Shown in pieces: positions 7,496 through 15,896 of a stretch of DNA of 64,000 nt. Where the stretch lies: contig JALVOT010000018.1 of NCBI GenBank assembly GCA_027026255.1, positions 124,001 to 188,000 on the forward strand. The letters run 5' to 3'. Both the position numbers and the translations under genes were made by a program. The DNA comes from Caldifarciminota bacterium. GTDB lineage: Bacteria; Hydrothermota; Tepidihabitantia; SM23-42. Each line of letters opens with the position of its first letter. Position 1 is the first letter of the stretch. The notes under the pieces were generated by a model, which was not told where the DNA came from, searched no databases, and was given only the letters and a program-made list of their open reading frames with translations.

Positions 7496-8650
7496 ATGTT
7501 CCTCTGTGCAGACCTGGATGCATTCTTTGTCTCTGTGGAACAGGCGGAAAATCCTGAATTAAAGGATAAACCGGTGGTTGTCGGCGGTTTACCTGAAGAA
7601 CGCGGGGTTGTCGCCTCAGCCTCGTATGAGGCAAGAAGATATGGAATCCATTCAGGTATGCCTACATCCCGGGCATATCGGTTATGTCCCGGGGCGATAT
7701 TCTTAAGGGGAAATTTCCGCCTCTATAATGAATACTCGGAAAGATTTTATGAAATCCTCACCCAATTTTCACCTGAGGTGAATATGGTATCGATTGATGA
7801 GGCATATATAAATATCAAAGGAACCAGAAGGCTGTTCGGAACCCCTGAACAGCTCGCTCACCGGTTAAAAAAAGAGGTCGAAAAGAGATTGGACCTCTGT
7901 GTAACCGTGGGTATTGCAAGGACAAAAGTGCTTTCCAAGATTGCCTGTGAAAGGGCAAAGCCTGATGGGCTTCTCTTTATTCCTGAGGATAAAGAACTTG
8001 AATTCCTCCTTCCGCTCAGGGTAAATCTCCTGCCGGGAATCGGGCCAAAGACCGATGAAATCCTGAAAAACCTCAACATAAATACCATCGCCGACCTTAT
8101 AAACGCCCCGGACCAGATGCTGGAAACCGCCTTAGGTAATTACTACAGGATAATAAAGTTCTTTATCAATGGAGGCGATTATGAGATTCAGGATACCAGG
8201 AAATCGATCAGTCGTGAGGTGACCCTGCCTGAAGATACAACAAATAAAGAACTCATCTATGCACTACTCCTCTATCTCACAGAACGAGCCTGTAATACAT
8301 TAAGAAGGCAGCATCTGGTTACTAAGGCATTGACCATAAAGATAAGGTTCTCAGACTTCAAAACCAAGACAAAAAGGACCAGAATACCTGGCACCGATGC
8401 CCAGCAGAGGATATTTGAATATGGAGCAGGATTACTGAAAAACTTATTAAAAGAGAAAAAGAGGGTAAGGCTTGTCGGCATCAGCCTTTCCCGATTCCAG
8501 AATGACCGATTTCAGGCTTCAATATTCAGGGTCCAGGACAACCGATTTGCCCGGCTAAACTATGCCTTAGATAAGACACGAGAAAAATTCGGCTTTAAAA
8601 GTATCATACCGGCAAGCACATTTATTCTCAAAGAACAAGACCTTCAATAA
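7496..8650 (+). CDS. dinB: DNA polymerase IV (Y-family translesion polymerase)
   Basis: This 384-residue Y-family polymerase has the first catalytic motif near the start (ADLDAFFVSVEQ, Asp6 and Asp8) and the second at SIDEAY (Asp101, Glu102). A helix-hairpin-helix follows (LLPGIGPKTDEIL), then a little-finger domain. It copies past damaged bases during the SOS response. It lies 6 nt downstream of lexA and so is controlled by the same LexA box. A C-terminal beta-clamp-binding peptide is not obvious. Confidence 0.95.
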   Translation: MFLCADLDAFFVSVEQAENPELKDKPVVVGGLPEERGVVASASYEARRYGIHSGMPTSRAYRLCPGAIFLRGNFRLYNEYSERFYEILTQFSPEVNMVSIDEAYINIKGTRRLFGTPEQLAHRLKKEVEKRLDLCVTVGIARTKVLSKIACERAKPDGLLFIPEDKELEFLLPLRVNLLPGIGPKTDEILKNLNINTIADLINAPDQMLETALGNYYRIIKFFINGGDYEIQDTRKSISREVTLPEDTTNKELIYALLLYLTERACNTLRRQHLVTKALTIKIRFSDFKTKTKRTRIPGTDAQQRIFEYGAGLLKNLLKEKKRVRLVGISLSRFQNDRFQASIFRVQDNRFARLNYALDKTREKFGFKSIIPASTFILKEQDLQ

Positions 8651-8746
8651 AAAGCCTCCAGGTCAGACCTGAAGATTTTACAATGGCTTGATGCACGATA
8701 TTGGAGATTCTTCAGCCGCCAAGATTTTTGGCGGACTCTGAATAAT

Positions 8747-8774
8747 ATAAAAAAAGGCGGGTGCTTCCGCACCC
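8747..8774 (-). terminator. Rho-independent terminator after the YkuD gene
   Basis: On the minus strand GGGTGC-GGAA-GCACCC is followed by GCC and a run of eight Ts, placed directly after the stop of the L,D-transpeptidase gene. Confidence 0.8.
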
Positions 8775-8775
8775 T

Positions 8776-9258
8776 TTATGCCCGAATATCAACCAGGGTG
8801 CCCCGTTTTATGATTCTAAAAAGTTCTATAATATCTTTATTCTTCATCCTTATACATCCATGTGATGCAGTCCTGCCGATCTTGTGCTCTTCAGCGGTTC
8901 CATGGATATAGATACAGCGCTGGAATGTATCAATCCCTTTACCCGCATTAACCCCGGGCTCTGTCCCTTTCAATCGCAGAATCCTTGTGGTTATCAAATC
9001 CCCTGCACTGTCCCTGCCGATCCGGGCAATTTTTCCGGTGCGCCGACGATTCCTGAGGATTTCTCCAAATCGGGCGTTTCTCCCGATTTTGCTGACAACA
9101 ATGTGCCTGCCCAAGGGCGTCTTAAAACTACCATCTCTATTGCCAACTCCGTATCGAGATGTGGAAACCGGATAGGACTTAAGAATCCTTTTACCTTTCT
9201 TTAAATAGAGTCTCTGTCGGGATATATCAACAATTATCATCATCTCTTCTTTACTCAT
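8776..9258 (-). CDS. L,D-transpeptidase (YkuD) family protein without signal peptide
   Basis: This 160-residue YkuD domain has the signature HGT...SHGCIRM (IYIHGTAEEHKIGRTASHGC), including the catalytic Cys and the conserved His residues. Known members cross-link peptidoglycan or attach proteins to it in the periplasm. Here the domain starts at once (MMIIVDISRQRLYL) and no signal peptide or membrane anchor is visible, so export is unexplained. The start may be the internal ATG at 9243, which follows AAGAAGAG. It is a single-gene unit closed by the terminator at 8747-8774. Confidence 0.85.
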   Translation of the reverse strand: MSKEEMMIIVDISRQRLYLKKGKRILKSYPVSTSRYGVGNRDGSFKTPLGRHIVVSKIGRNARFGEILRNRRRTGKIARIGRDSAGDLITTRILRLKGTEPGVNAGKGIDTFQRCIYIHGTAEEHKIGRTASHGCIRMKNKDIIELFRIIKRGTLVDIRA

Positions 9259-9344
9259 TAATATATCAATGGAACAATATCTTCAAATCTTTCCGTCCTG
9301 TAATATATTCATCAGCAGGGCAATAAGAGAAACAGGCCGTCATC

Positions 9345-9388
9345 GACTTTCCTGCCGGGACAATTAAAAGAGGCACAGCAGGAAAGTC
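9345..9388. repeat. 11-bp perfect inverted repeat downstream of the hydrogenase operon
   Basis: GACTTTCCTGC (9345-9355) and GCAGGAAAGTC (9378-9388) are perfect inverted repeats with a 22-nt loop, next to a small hairpin (GACC/GGTC, 9391-9403). They lie ~75 nt past the stop of the last hydrogenase gene. They may end the long transcript or protect its 3' end. No T run follows. Confidence 0.6.
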
Positions 9389-9462
9389 ACGACCTTAACG
9401 GTCAAGCACAATATCCGGAATGAGAATATAAAATTTTAAGGGTTGAAACCGAATCAGGAGTC

Positions 9463-10071
9463 TCAGTATCCCCAGACTTCGTTGAGGTAAACGCTCCTTC
9501 TGCAGGTCGGGCACAGAAATTTCAGATGCTCGCTCCGATAGGGCGGTATATCCGAAGCCTTGGGAATCGCCTCCTCACCGTACTCCTGGGAAAGAACAAG
9601 AAAGAGATTGGGATTTGCATAGGCAAGTTCACCGGCCCGCCGGGCAATCCACAAAAGATGCGCCCGGGTCGTTATTACTGTACCACACCGCTCACAGAAG
9701 ACCAGTTCCTTCTCAACCACCTCTTCATAACCTTCTTCCTTGGTAATCTGGGCAAGGTCATATTCCTGACTGTGATGGATACCCTCTTTTGTCGTGCAGT
9801 ATGTTACACACTGACCACAATAAATACATTTGTGGGGATAATAAATCTCGCGCCGGATTCCTTTAACCAGATCATCCTCCTGTGCCCGGGCACTTGCCGG
9901 ACAGACCTCAACACAGGCACCACAAAGCACACATTTATCCGGGTCGAATTCAACCTTTCCCCGATAGGTCGGTGCCGCCGGCGAAGGTTTAAAGGGAAAT
10001 TTTGATGTATATGGTCCAAAAACTATTGCCCGTATCGCCTCACCAAGTTCTCGAAGTTTTGGTTTGCGCAT
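9463..10071 (-). CDS. NuoI/MbhN-like ferredoxin subunit of the hydrogenase complex
   Basis: This 202-residue iron-sulfur protein has two ferredoxin motifs, CVLCGACVEVCPAS and CIYCGQCVTYCTT. The second carries Thr instead of Pro after its last Cys. A C-terminal pair of CxxC motifs (CERCGT and CPTCRR) could bind zinc or iron. It corresponds to the NuoI/HycF/MbhN subunit, which carries electrons toward the hydrogenase small subunit. It is the last gene of the 19-gene operon, 1 nt after mrpG; the extra CxxC domain is typical of hydrogenase forms, not of complex I. Confidence 0.88.
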   Translation of the reverse strand: MRKPKLRELGEAIRAIVFGPYTSKFPFKPSPAAPTYRGKVEFDPDKCVLCGACVEVCPASARAQEDDLVKGIRREIYYPHKCIYCGQCVTYCTTKEGIHHSQEYDLAQITKEEGYEEVVEKELVFCERCGTVITTRAHLLWIARRAGELAYANPNLFLVLSQEYGEEAIPKASDIPPYRSEHLKFLCPTCRRSVYLNEVWGY

Positions 10072-10072
10072 A

Positions 10073-10426
10073 TCAATCCTCCTTTGCTATCTGTTCACCA
10101 TCCAGCTTATCTTTACCGTAGGCATCCATAACCGATCCCTTCCACATCTTTGTTCCAAAGTGGAGCGAACCCTTCATCAGGGCATGTGCCGCAACCGGCG
10201 AGGTAAGCAGCAAGAATGCCCCACAGATGAGTGCCTTTATACCCATCGGACTGAATCCCTTCAAAAGAAAGATTCCAATCATAATTCCAAATGTTCCAAG
10301 GGTAACACACTTTGTTGCCGCTTGTAAACGATTATAGACATCAGGAAACCGCACCAGACCTATAGCACCGAGGATATCAAAAAATACACCAACCCAGATT
10401 ATGAACCAGCCGATCGGACTAATCAT
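10073..10426 (-). CDS. mrpG: MrpG/MnhG-like antiporter subunit
   Basis: This 117-residue membrane protein has three predicted helices and the family segment GLVRFPDVYNRLQAATK. It is the smallest-helix set of the Mrp Na+/H+ antiporter and corresponds to MbhC of archaeal membrane-bound hydrogenase. It overlaps mrpF by 8 nt. Within the complex it should help form the sodium-translocation unit coupled to hydrogen chemistry. Confidence 0.9.
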   Translation of the reverse strand: MISPIGWFIIWVGVFFDILGAIGLVRFPDVYNRLQAATKCVTLGTFGIMIGIFLLKGFSPMGIKALICGAFLLLTSPVAAHALMKGSLHFGTKMWKGSVMDAYGKDKLDGEQIAKED

Positions 10427-10673
10427 CGAGGCTCCTTTTCTCTAAATACTTGGCCAGAGCCAAGGTACCTATAAAACTGAATAGCGCAAGGGTAATCGAC
10501 AAATCCATCAGATAGGACAGGTTGTAAAAAAGCGCTGCTAAGGCGGTTATTCCGACAAAAAGGATTCCCATAATATCAACACCTACGGCACGGTCCGAAA
10601 TTGTAGGACCCTGGTATATTCTATAAAGGCATAAAAATCCACCAACGGCAAGGATGCTAACTAAAACACTCAT
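10419..10673 (-). CDS. mrpF: MrpF/MnhF-like antiporter subunit
   Basis: This 84-residue three-helix membrane protein has the MrpF hallmark YRIYQGPTISDRAVGVD. It corresponds to MbhB of archaeal membrane-bound hydrogenase. It overlaps both mrpE (4 nt) and mrpG (8 nt), consistent with a tightly coupled operon and stoichiometric assembly. Confidence 0.92.
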   Translation of the reverse strand: MSVLVSILAVGGFLCLYRIYQGPTISDRAVGVDIMGILFVGITALAALFYNLSYLMDLSITLALFSFIGTLALAKYLEKRSLDD

Positions 10674-11155
10674 TCGAATATCCTCCTCAAATATTTTTCA
10701 AAACGTCGGGCAATAATATTTGATGCCTCATCAATCTTCGGCGATTCAATCCAGATCCAGTGGATATAAAGGTATTGACCATCAATTTCACAGGTCATCG
10801 TTCCCGGCGTAAGAGTAATCGAATTTGCCAGAAAGACCTTTGCCACATCGGTCTTCAAATCGGTTTTAATCTTTACAATACCCGGCCTTATCGGTCTTTC
10901 CGGATGCAGGACTCGATACGCAACATCAATATTCGCCTTTATTATATACCAGATGAATACCGGAATATAGATGATAAACCAGAAGATACGATGGAGTTGT
11001 AAAAACTTTATGGGACGGGTCGTAAAATAGCCGCCAAAGATAATTGTGGTCAAAAGGGCGACTACTATTCCGGCAATAAGATGGTCCAGATGGACACTCA
11101 ATGTAAGAAGCAGCCAGAGACAAAAGGCAAAAACAAAGTAGAGAAGATATCTCAT
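10670..11155 (-). CDS. mrpE: MrpE/MnhE-like antiporter subunit
   Basis: This 161-residue protein begins with two hydrophobic helices, followed by the MrpE C-terminal region (SITLTPGTMTCEIDGQYLYIHWI), which is the most conserved part of the family. It corresponds to MbhA. It overlaps mrpF by 4 nt and lies 9 nt after mrpD. It is an accessory membrane subunit of the sodium-translocating module. Confidence 0.92.
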   Translation of the reverse strand: MRYLLYFVFAFCLWLLLTLSVHLDHLIAGIVVALLTTIIFGGYFTTRPIKFLQLHRIFWFIIYIPVFIWYIIKANIDVAYRVLHPERPIRPGIVKIKTDLKTDVAKVFLANSITLTPGTMTCEIDGQYLYIHWIWIESPKIDEASNIIARRFEKYLRRIFE

Positions 11156-11164
11156 ATTACCCCC

Positions 11165-12670
11165 TTAGAAATTCAGCGCAAAAGAACCAAACACAAGCTG
11201 GGCATATTCAAAACCCCTGAGTAATGCATGCGCAGCCGGACCAACAATAAAATTCATCAGCGTCTGGAAACCCAAACCGGTCAAAAGCATAACTATCACA
11301 AGAAAGACCATCGCAATCCGCATCGTAAACGGCGCCTTTTTAAGGCCGGCCATCTTCCCCTTTTTCATAAATACATTATTCTCAATCTTAAGCAGATACG
11401 CAAGGGTAAGAACACTCAAGCCGATAGCGATGATTGCCAGCCACAGCAACCCCGCCTTGATTGCACCAAGCACAATAAACAGTTTGGCAAAGAAACCGAC
11501 CAAAGGTGGAAGACCAATCAAAGAGAGGGCGCCGAATCTAAAACTCCAGGCTGTAGTCGACATCGACTCACCCAATCCCGCAAGTTTATCAAGTTCTCGA
11601 GTACCCGCCCTGTGCACCACCGCACCCGAGGTCAAAAACAGCAGTCCCTTCCCTAAGGCATGGGCAAGAATATAAAATACAGCACCGGCAACCCCGTAAT
11701 AATTGCCGATTCCAAATCCAATCATAATATAACCAATCTGGGAAACTGTAGAATAACCCAGGAGTCTTTTATAATCCTTCTGCTTGAGTGCAGTGAGTCC
11801 TGCCCAGGCGATTGACAACAATCCGAGTCCGATTAGTAAATTAAAGAAGGTCGGGGCGTTTGCCCGGGTCAGACCGAAGATATTATAAACAATGCGCGCC
11901 GTGGTATAAATACCCAGGACCTTGATAAATATTCCGGAAAGCAGACTTGAAACCGGTGCCGGGGCAGCAGGATGGGCATCAGGAAGCCAGGTATGAAACG
12001 GCACAAGTGCCGCCTTAATGGAAAAGGCAAATAGTAACATACCCAGAATCATCCAGAAGAAGGAATTCATTCCATTCCCCTGAATTGTATTAGAGATATC
12101 CGCAAGATTCAGGGTCGAGGTCCGGGCATATAATAGGGCGATTGCCAGCAAAAATGTCAAACCGCCGATCTCTCCCATCACCATATACTTAAAAGACGCC
12201 TCAAGTTCCTCCGCATCAACACCAAAGGCAACAAGACAATAGGAAGAGATCGCCGCAATCTCCAGGAAAACAAACATATTGAAGAGGTCACCGGTGATTG
12301 CAATACCCATCATTCCGGCAGTAATCAGCATATAGAGTGTATAAAACTTCCACTGTCCAGTGTAGTGGGCGATATAGCGCAGCGAAAAGAAACAACCGGT
12401 AAAGACGATTATTGAAATAACCAGCACCATCAATGCGCTGAAAGAATCAAATGCCATCACAATACCCAATGGTGGAGGCCAGTTTCCCATCTTGTAGACA
12501 ATCATCGAAGTTTCCTGGGTAAGGGTAACCCCATAAAGGGCAAGGATAAAGAGTGCAAAAGAGACAATGGTCGTAACAATCCAGACCAAGGATTTAGATA
12601 TCTTACCCAGAAGCGGAATGATAAATGCAGTTATTAAAGGAATGGTAAAGTATAAAGGAATAATTGACAC
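11165..12670 (-). CDS. mrpD: MrpD/NuoM-like proton/sodium-conducting subunit
   Basis: This 501-residue polytopic antiporter-like subunit has about 14 transmembrane helices. The core LVPFHTWLPDAHPAAPAPVS contains the conserved Lys and His of the proton path, and GYSTVSQIGYIMIG is the usual helix-12 region. It corresponds to MrpD and MbhH. It is one of three NuoL/M/N-type subunits in this operon, together with those at 14000 and 15897. Confidence 0.93.
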   Translation of the reverse strand: MSIIPLYFTIPLITAFIIPLLGKISKSLVWIVTTIVSFALFILALYGVTLTQETSMIVYKMGNWPPPLGIVMAFDSFSALMVLVISIIVFTGCFFSLRYIAHYTGQWKFYTLYMLITAGMMGIAITGDLFNMFVFLEIAAISSYCLVAFGVDAEELEASFKYMVMGEIGGLTFLLAIALLYARTSTLNLADISNTIQGNGMNSFFWMILGMLLFAFSIKAALVPFHTWLPDAHPAAPAPVSSLLSGIFIKVLGIYTTARIVYNIFGLTRANAPTFFNLLIGLGLLSIAWAGLTALKQKDYKRLLGYSTVSQIGYIMIGFGIGNYYGVAGAVFYILAHALGKGLLFLTSGAVVHRAGTRELDKLAGLGESMSTTAWSFRFGALSLIGLPPLVGFFAKLFIVLGAIKAGLLWLAIIAIGLSVLTLAYLLKIENNVFMKKGKMAGLKKAPFTMRIAMVFLVIVMLLTGLGFQTLMNFIVGPAAHALLRGFEYAQLVFGSFALNF

Positions 12671-12679
12671 CCTAACCTC

Positions 12680-13018
12680 CTATCCTTTTAACCTTTTGAT
12701 CTTTGAAATATCAAATGTCTTATACCGTTCGTAAATGCGCAGGGCAATCGCCAGCATAACCGCAGTCGTTCCCAGGGCAATAACAATTGCGGTAAGGACC
12801 AGTGCCTGGGGGATAGGATCGACAAAGTTATGCGTGGTATGGACCTTTGTGATAATCGGGGCAAGCGCACCACGCCGAAATCCAATCAGGGCAAAAAGAA
12901 GATTCACCGAATACTCAATCAGAGCAAAACCGATCACAATCTTTATCAAATTACGCTTGGTTACTATCGCATAAAGCCCGATAAGAAATAATGCTATGCA
13001 GAAAACGAAGATTGTCAT
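12680..13018 (-). CDS. mrpC: MrpC/NuoK-like antiporter subunit
   Basis: This 112-residue protein has three transmembrane helices and the MrpC/NuoK core (GFALIEYSVNLLFALIGFRRG, with a buried Glu), ending with DPIPQALVLTAIVI. It corresponds to MbhG. It starts exactly where mrpB ends (1-nt overlap) and precedes mrpD by 9 nt. It supplies the NuoK-like part of the ion path. Confidence 0.93.
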   Translation of the reverse strand: MTIFVFCIALFLIGLYAIVTKRNLIKIVIGFALIEYSVNLLFALIGFRRGALAPIITKVHTTHNFVDPIPQALVLTAIVIALGTTAVMLAIALRIYERYKTFDISKIKRLKG

Positions 13019-13452
13019 TAATCCTCCATTATATATTTAAATGCAGCCAGGGCAAGGAATATTGAAAAAAGCCCGGCACCAACCTTGATTCCAATCGCAA
13101 TATTACAGAGGGGAATTATCCCGGCGCTCAAAAGATGTAAGGGGGTTCCCCGGGGAATAAAATTCAGGAAGAAAACGCCGGTCAGTAAAAGACCGAGCAG
13201 GGCAATACCCACAAAAAGCAGGGCGCCCACGCTTTCAAAAACCGAAGAGATGATGCTTGATTTTTTTTCACCCGCCTTAGAACTTCCGTATGCCAGATAC
13301 TTAAGAACAAAAACACCGGCAATGATTACACCCCCGGCGAATCCGCCCCCCGGGGTAAGATGTCCATGAAGAATAATATATAGACCGTAGAGGAATATAA
13401 ATCCGATTACAATATTGGTAATGGTCTTAACGATTAAACTCATCCCCTTCAT
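13018..13452 (-). CDS. mrpB: MrpB/MnhB-like antiporter subunit
   Basis: This 144-residue protein has four transmembrane helices and the MnhB signature LYIILHGHLTPGGGFAGGVI. It corresponds to MbhF. It overlaps the MbhDE-like gene by 4 nt. The PGGGFAGG loop is a strong family marker. Confidence 0.93.
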   Translation of the reverse strand: MKGMSLIVKTITNIVIGFIFLYGLYIILHGHLTPGGGFAGGVIIAGVFVLKYLAYGSSKAGEKKSSIISSVFESVGALLFVGIALLGLLLTGVFFLNFIPRGTPLHLLSAGIIPLCNIAIGIKVGAGLFSIFLALAAFKYIMED

Positions 13453-13985
13453 TTCTGCCTCCTGCCGATTTTACGCATCAAAGCCACAACCCCGATCACG
13501 GAAGTGAAAAGCACGGTCGCCTCACCAAGGGTATCAAGGGCTCGAAAATCAAGGATTACATCAGCAACCAGGTTCGCACCTCCGGTCCGTGGAAGTCCAA
13601 GACTGATATATTGATTTGCAACCTTCATTATCGGATGACCAAACGGCGGCAGATTATTCAATGTTCTGACCATCGCAATGAAGAACAGGACTGCAAAAGC
13701 TCCATACAATACTACTGCCAGAACCTGTATTCCGGAAATCTTTTCTTTTATGGTTTCATCAATATGGGTTGTCCGCAGGATAACTGCAACAAATATAACA
13801 ATCGTCAGCACCTCAACAACAATCTGGACAATCGCCAGATCCGGAGCCTGAACCAGAATAAATATAATGGCAACAGAAAATCCAACCGCACCAAGGGAGA
13901 TGACTGCAGCCAGTAGGTCCTTAATCTCGGTTGCGATGATCCCCGCGACAAGCATAAATATTAGAAATAGATAAAGTTCAAGCAT
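13449..13985 (-). CDS. MbhD-MbhE fusion (DUF4040 plus MrpA C-terminal-like)
   Basis: This 178-residue membrane protein combines two pieces that are separate MbhD and MbhE proteins in archaeal hydrogenases and the C-terminus of MrpA in Mrp antiporters. Residues ~1-100 are DUF4040-like (QAPDLAIVQIVVEVLTIVIF). Residues ~115-178 carry the MbhE-like motif DFRALDTLGEATVLF. It lies 14 nt after the NuoL-like gene and overlaps mrpB by 4 nt. Together with the neighbouring NuoL-like subunit it reconstitutes a split MrpA. Confidence 0.82.
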   Translation of the reverse strand: MLELYLFLIFMLVAGIIATEIKDLLAAVISLGAVGFSVAIIFILVQAPDLAIVQIVVEVLTIVIFVAVILRTTHIDETIKEKISGIQVLAVVLYGAFAVLFFIAMVRTLNNLPPFGHPIMKVANQYISLGLPRTGGANLVADVILDFRALDTLGEATVLFTSVIGVVALMRKIGRRQK

Positions 13986-13999
13986 TCACACCCCCATCA

Positions 14000-15895
14000 T
14001 TAAAAGACCAAAATCAAAAGAATAATAATCCCACCCAAAAAGATCCAGCCCACATAGTTGTATAGTTCTCCGTTGTGAAGTAGTGATATAAATCCACCCA
14101 GGCCCGAGATTATCCTGCCGATGCCTTTATAGATTCCAACCAGAATACGGTTAATCACATCCTTGAAGATAATCGCCAGTCCGCTTGCGATGCCCACAAG
14201 ATAATTAAAGAAATCGAATGCTCCACCTTCACCAAACTGATAGGTTTTTTCTAAAAGGTCAAGGTTATGAAGCGATGAATAGAAATTTGGGCCGGTGATA
14301 CTGATCTCTTCAGGCTCGAGCACTTCACCACCGATAAATATCTGTTTTCTTTTCGGCTTCAACGCCGTGCCAAACATAAACACAATCAATCCCAGAATGA
14401 TGCCGACAAGAATCAATATCGTTGCCAGAATCGGCGACCAGAAACCGATACCATTCACCCGGAAAGGAATTGAAGGAAAGATAAGGTTGCTGAGCGGGAT
14501 ACGGTATGCAAAAATACCGAAAACAATACACAGCAGTGCGAGCAACAACGACGGAACAACCATCTCAAATCTTGCCTCCCTGACCTTATCCAGCGCCCTG
14601 GGACGTTCACCCAAAAATAGTGAATGAACCAGTTTCAAGAATGACGCCAGGGTCAAAACACTTCCGAATGTCGCAGCAATCAGAAAAATTGGCCATAAAT
14701 TCGACTCTTTACCAAACTTTATAATACCCTGATAAACCATCCATTTAGAAAAAAATCCATTCAACGGTGGAACACCGGAAATCGCCAATGACGCAATGAA
14801 AAATGCAAATAAGGTAATAGGCATCCTGGTCCCAAGTCCTCCAAGTTGATCCAGCTTTGTAGTCTTTGTTCGATACTCCACAGAACCAGCGGATAAAAAG
14901 AGACACGCCTTATATATTGCATTGTTCAGCATATGGAAAAGTCCGCCCGCTATACCAACCGGGATGCCGGTTCCGATCCCCAACACCATATATCCAACCT
15001 GTGAAACAGCATGGAATGAAAGTAAGCGCATTGTTTCTTTCTGGACCAAAGCCATACCCACTGCTGCAATGATGGTCACCGCACCAATTATCATCAGCAA
15101 AAGACGAATAGGTAATGAACCGCTGATGTCAAAAACAAAATAAGATATTCTTGTAAGCAAATATATACCGAGTAGTTTATCAAGACTCGCCGGAATATAT
15201 GCCATAGTCGATGCAGGCACAACCTTGGAAGATTCAGGAATCCAGCTGTGTAAAGGCATAGACCCCGCCTTGGCGATAGCCCCAACCATTATTAAAATAT
15301 AGGAAGCTATAAACCAGGAACTGGTGAGTTGAATGCGCGGGGATAAAGGCATATTAGCATTACCTGCCTTTACAAATAACATCACAATACCCAACATCAT
15401 AATAAAATCAGACACCCCGATAATTATTACAGCCTTGCGTGCAGCAAATGAACTGTCCTTTTTACCGACCAGTAATAGCCCATAAAGTGAAAATACAAGC
15501 AGGTTCCAGAAAATCAACAAGAAAATCAGATTACCGCTTAAGACAATACCATTGGCTGCAGATAAAGCCAGGGCGATATAGATATAATAGAACCTCTCCC
15601 GGGGATTTTTGGAAACCGCCTTTAATGAGTACAGCCATATCAAAAACGCAAAGACGGCGTTGAATAAAATAATCAAACCGGTCAGAGAATCAACATAGAA
15701 TCGAAAATCGATGCCGGCGAATGAAATCAAACTGAAAGAAATTATCTGGGTCCGGGATGCAATAAAGAAGCGCACGGCAAAGAACAGAGTGAGGAAAAAT
15801 CCCAGGAAGTTGAGTTCGCTGCGCAGGCGATTAATCAAAAGTCCCAGAAGACCACCAACAAGGGGCAGTAAAATCAAATAATAAATTTCATTCAT
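14000..15895 (-). CDS. NuoL/MrpA-type ion-conducting membrane subunit
   Basis: This 631-residue polytopic protein has about 16 helices. It carries the antiporter core with KAGSMPLHSWIPESSKVVPAS (conserved Lys and His in the proton path) and SFHAVSQVGYMVLGIG. The C-terminal ~150 residues have extra helices beyond the common 14-helix unit. It resembles NuoL/HyfB-type subunits and, with the DUF4040 protein that follows, replaces MrpA. It starts 1 nt after the stop of the upstream subunit. Confidence 0.9.
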   Translation of the reverse strand: MNEIYYLILLPLVGGLLGLLINRLRSELNFLGFFLTLFFAVRFFIASRTQIISFSLISFAGIDFRFYVDSLTGLIILFNAVFAFLIWLYSLKAVSKNPRERFYYIYIALALSAANGIVLSGNLIFLLIFWNLLVFSLYGLLLVGKKDSSFAARKAVIIIGVSDFIMMLGIVMLFVKAGNANMPLSPRIQLTSSWFIASYILIMVGAIAKAGSMPLHSWIPESSKVVPASTMAYIPASLDKLLGIYLLTRISYFVFDISGSLPIRLLLMIIGAVTIIAAVGMALVQKETMRLLSFHAVSQVGYMVLGIGTGIPVGIAGGLFHMLNNAIYKACLFLSAGSVEYRTKTTKLDQLGGLGTRMPITLFAFFIASLAISGVPPLNGFFSKWMVYQGIIKFGKESNLWPIFLIAATFGSVLTLASFLKLVHSLFLGERPRALDKVREARFEMVVPSLLLALLCIVFGIFAYRIPLSNLIFPSIPFRVNGIGFWSPILATILILVGIILGLIVFMFGTALKPKRKQIFIGGEVLEPEEISITGPNFYSSLHNLDLLEKTYQFGEGGAFDFFNYLVGIASGLAIIFKDVINRILVGIYKGIGRIISGLGGFISLLHNGELYNYVGWIFLGGIIILLILVF

Positions 15896-15896
15896 A

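Noticed and set aside
9526-10005. 159-codon plus-strand frame opposite the NuoI-like gene
   Set aside because: It is the antisense of a clear ferredoxin gene with conserved Cys motifs; no independent signals.
11228-11675. Long plus-strand frames opposite mrpD
   Set aside because: Antisense shadows of a strongly conserved membrane protein; no start signals.
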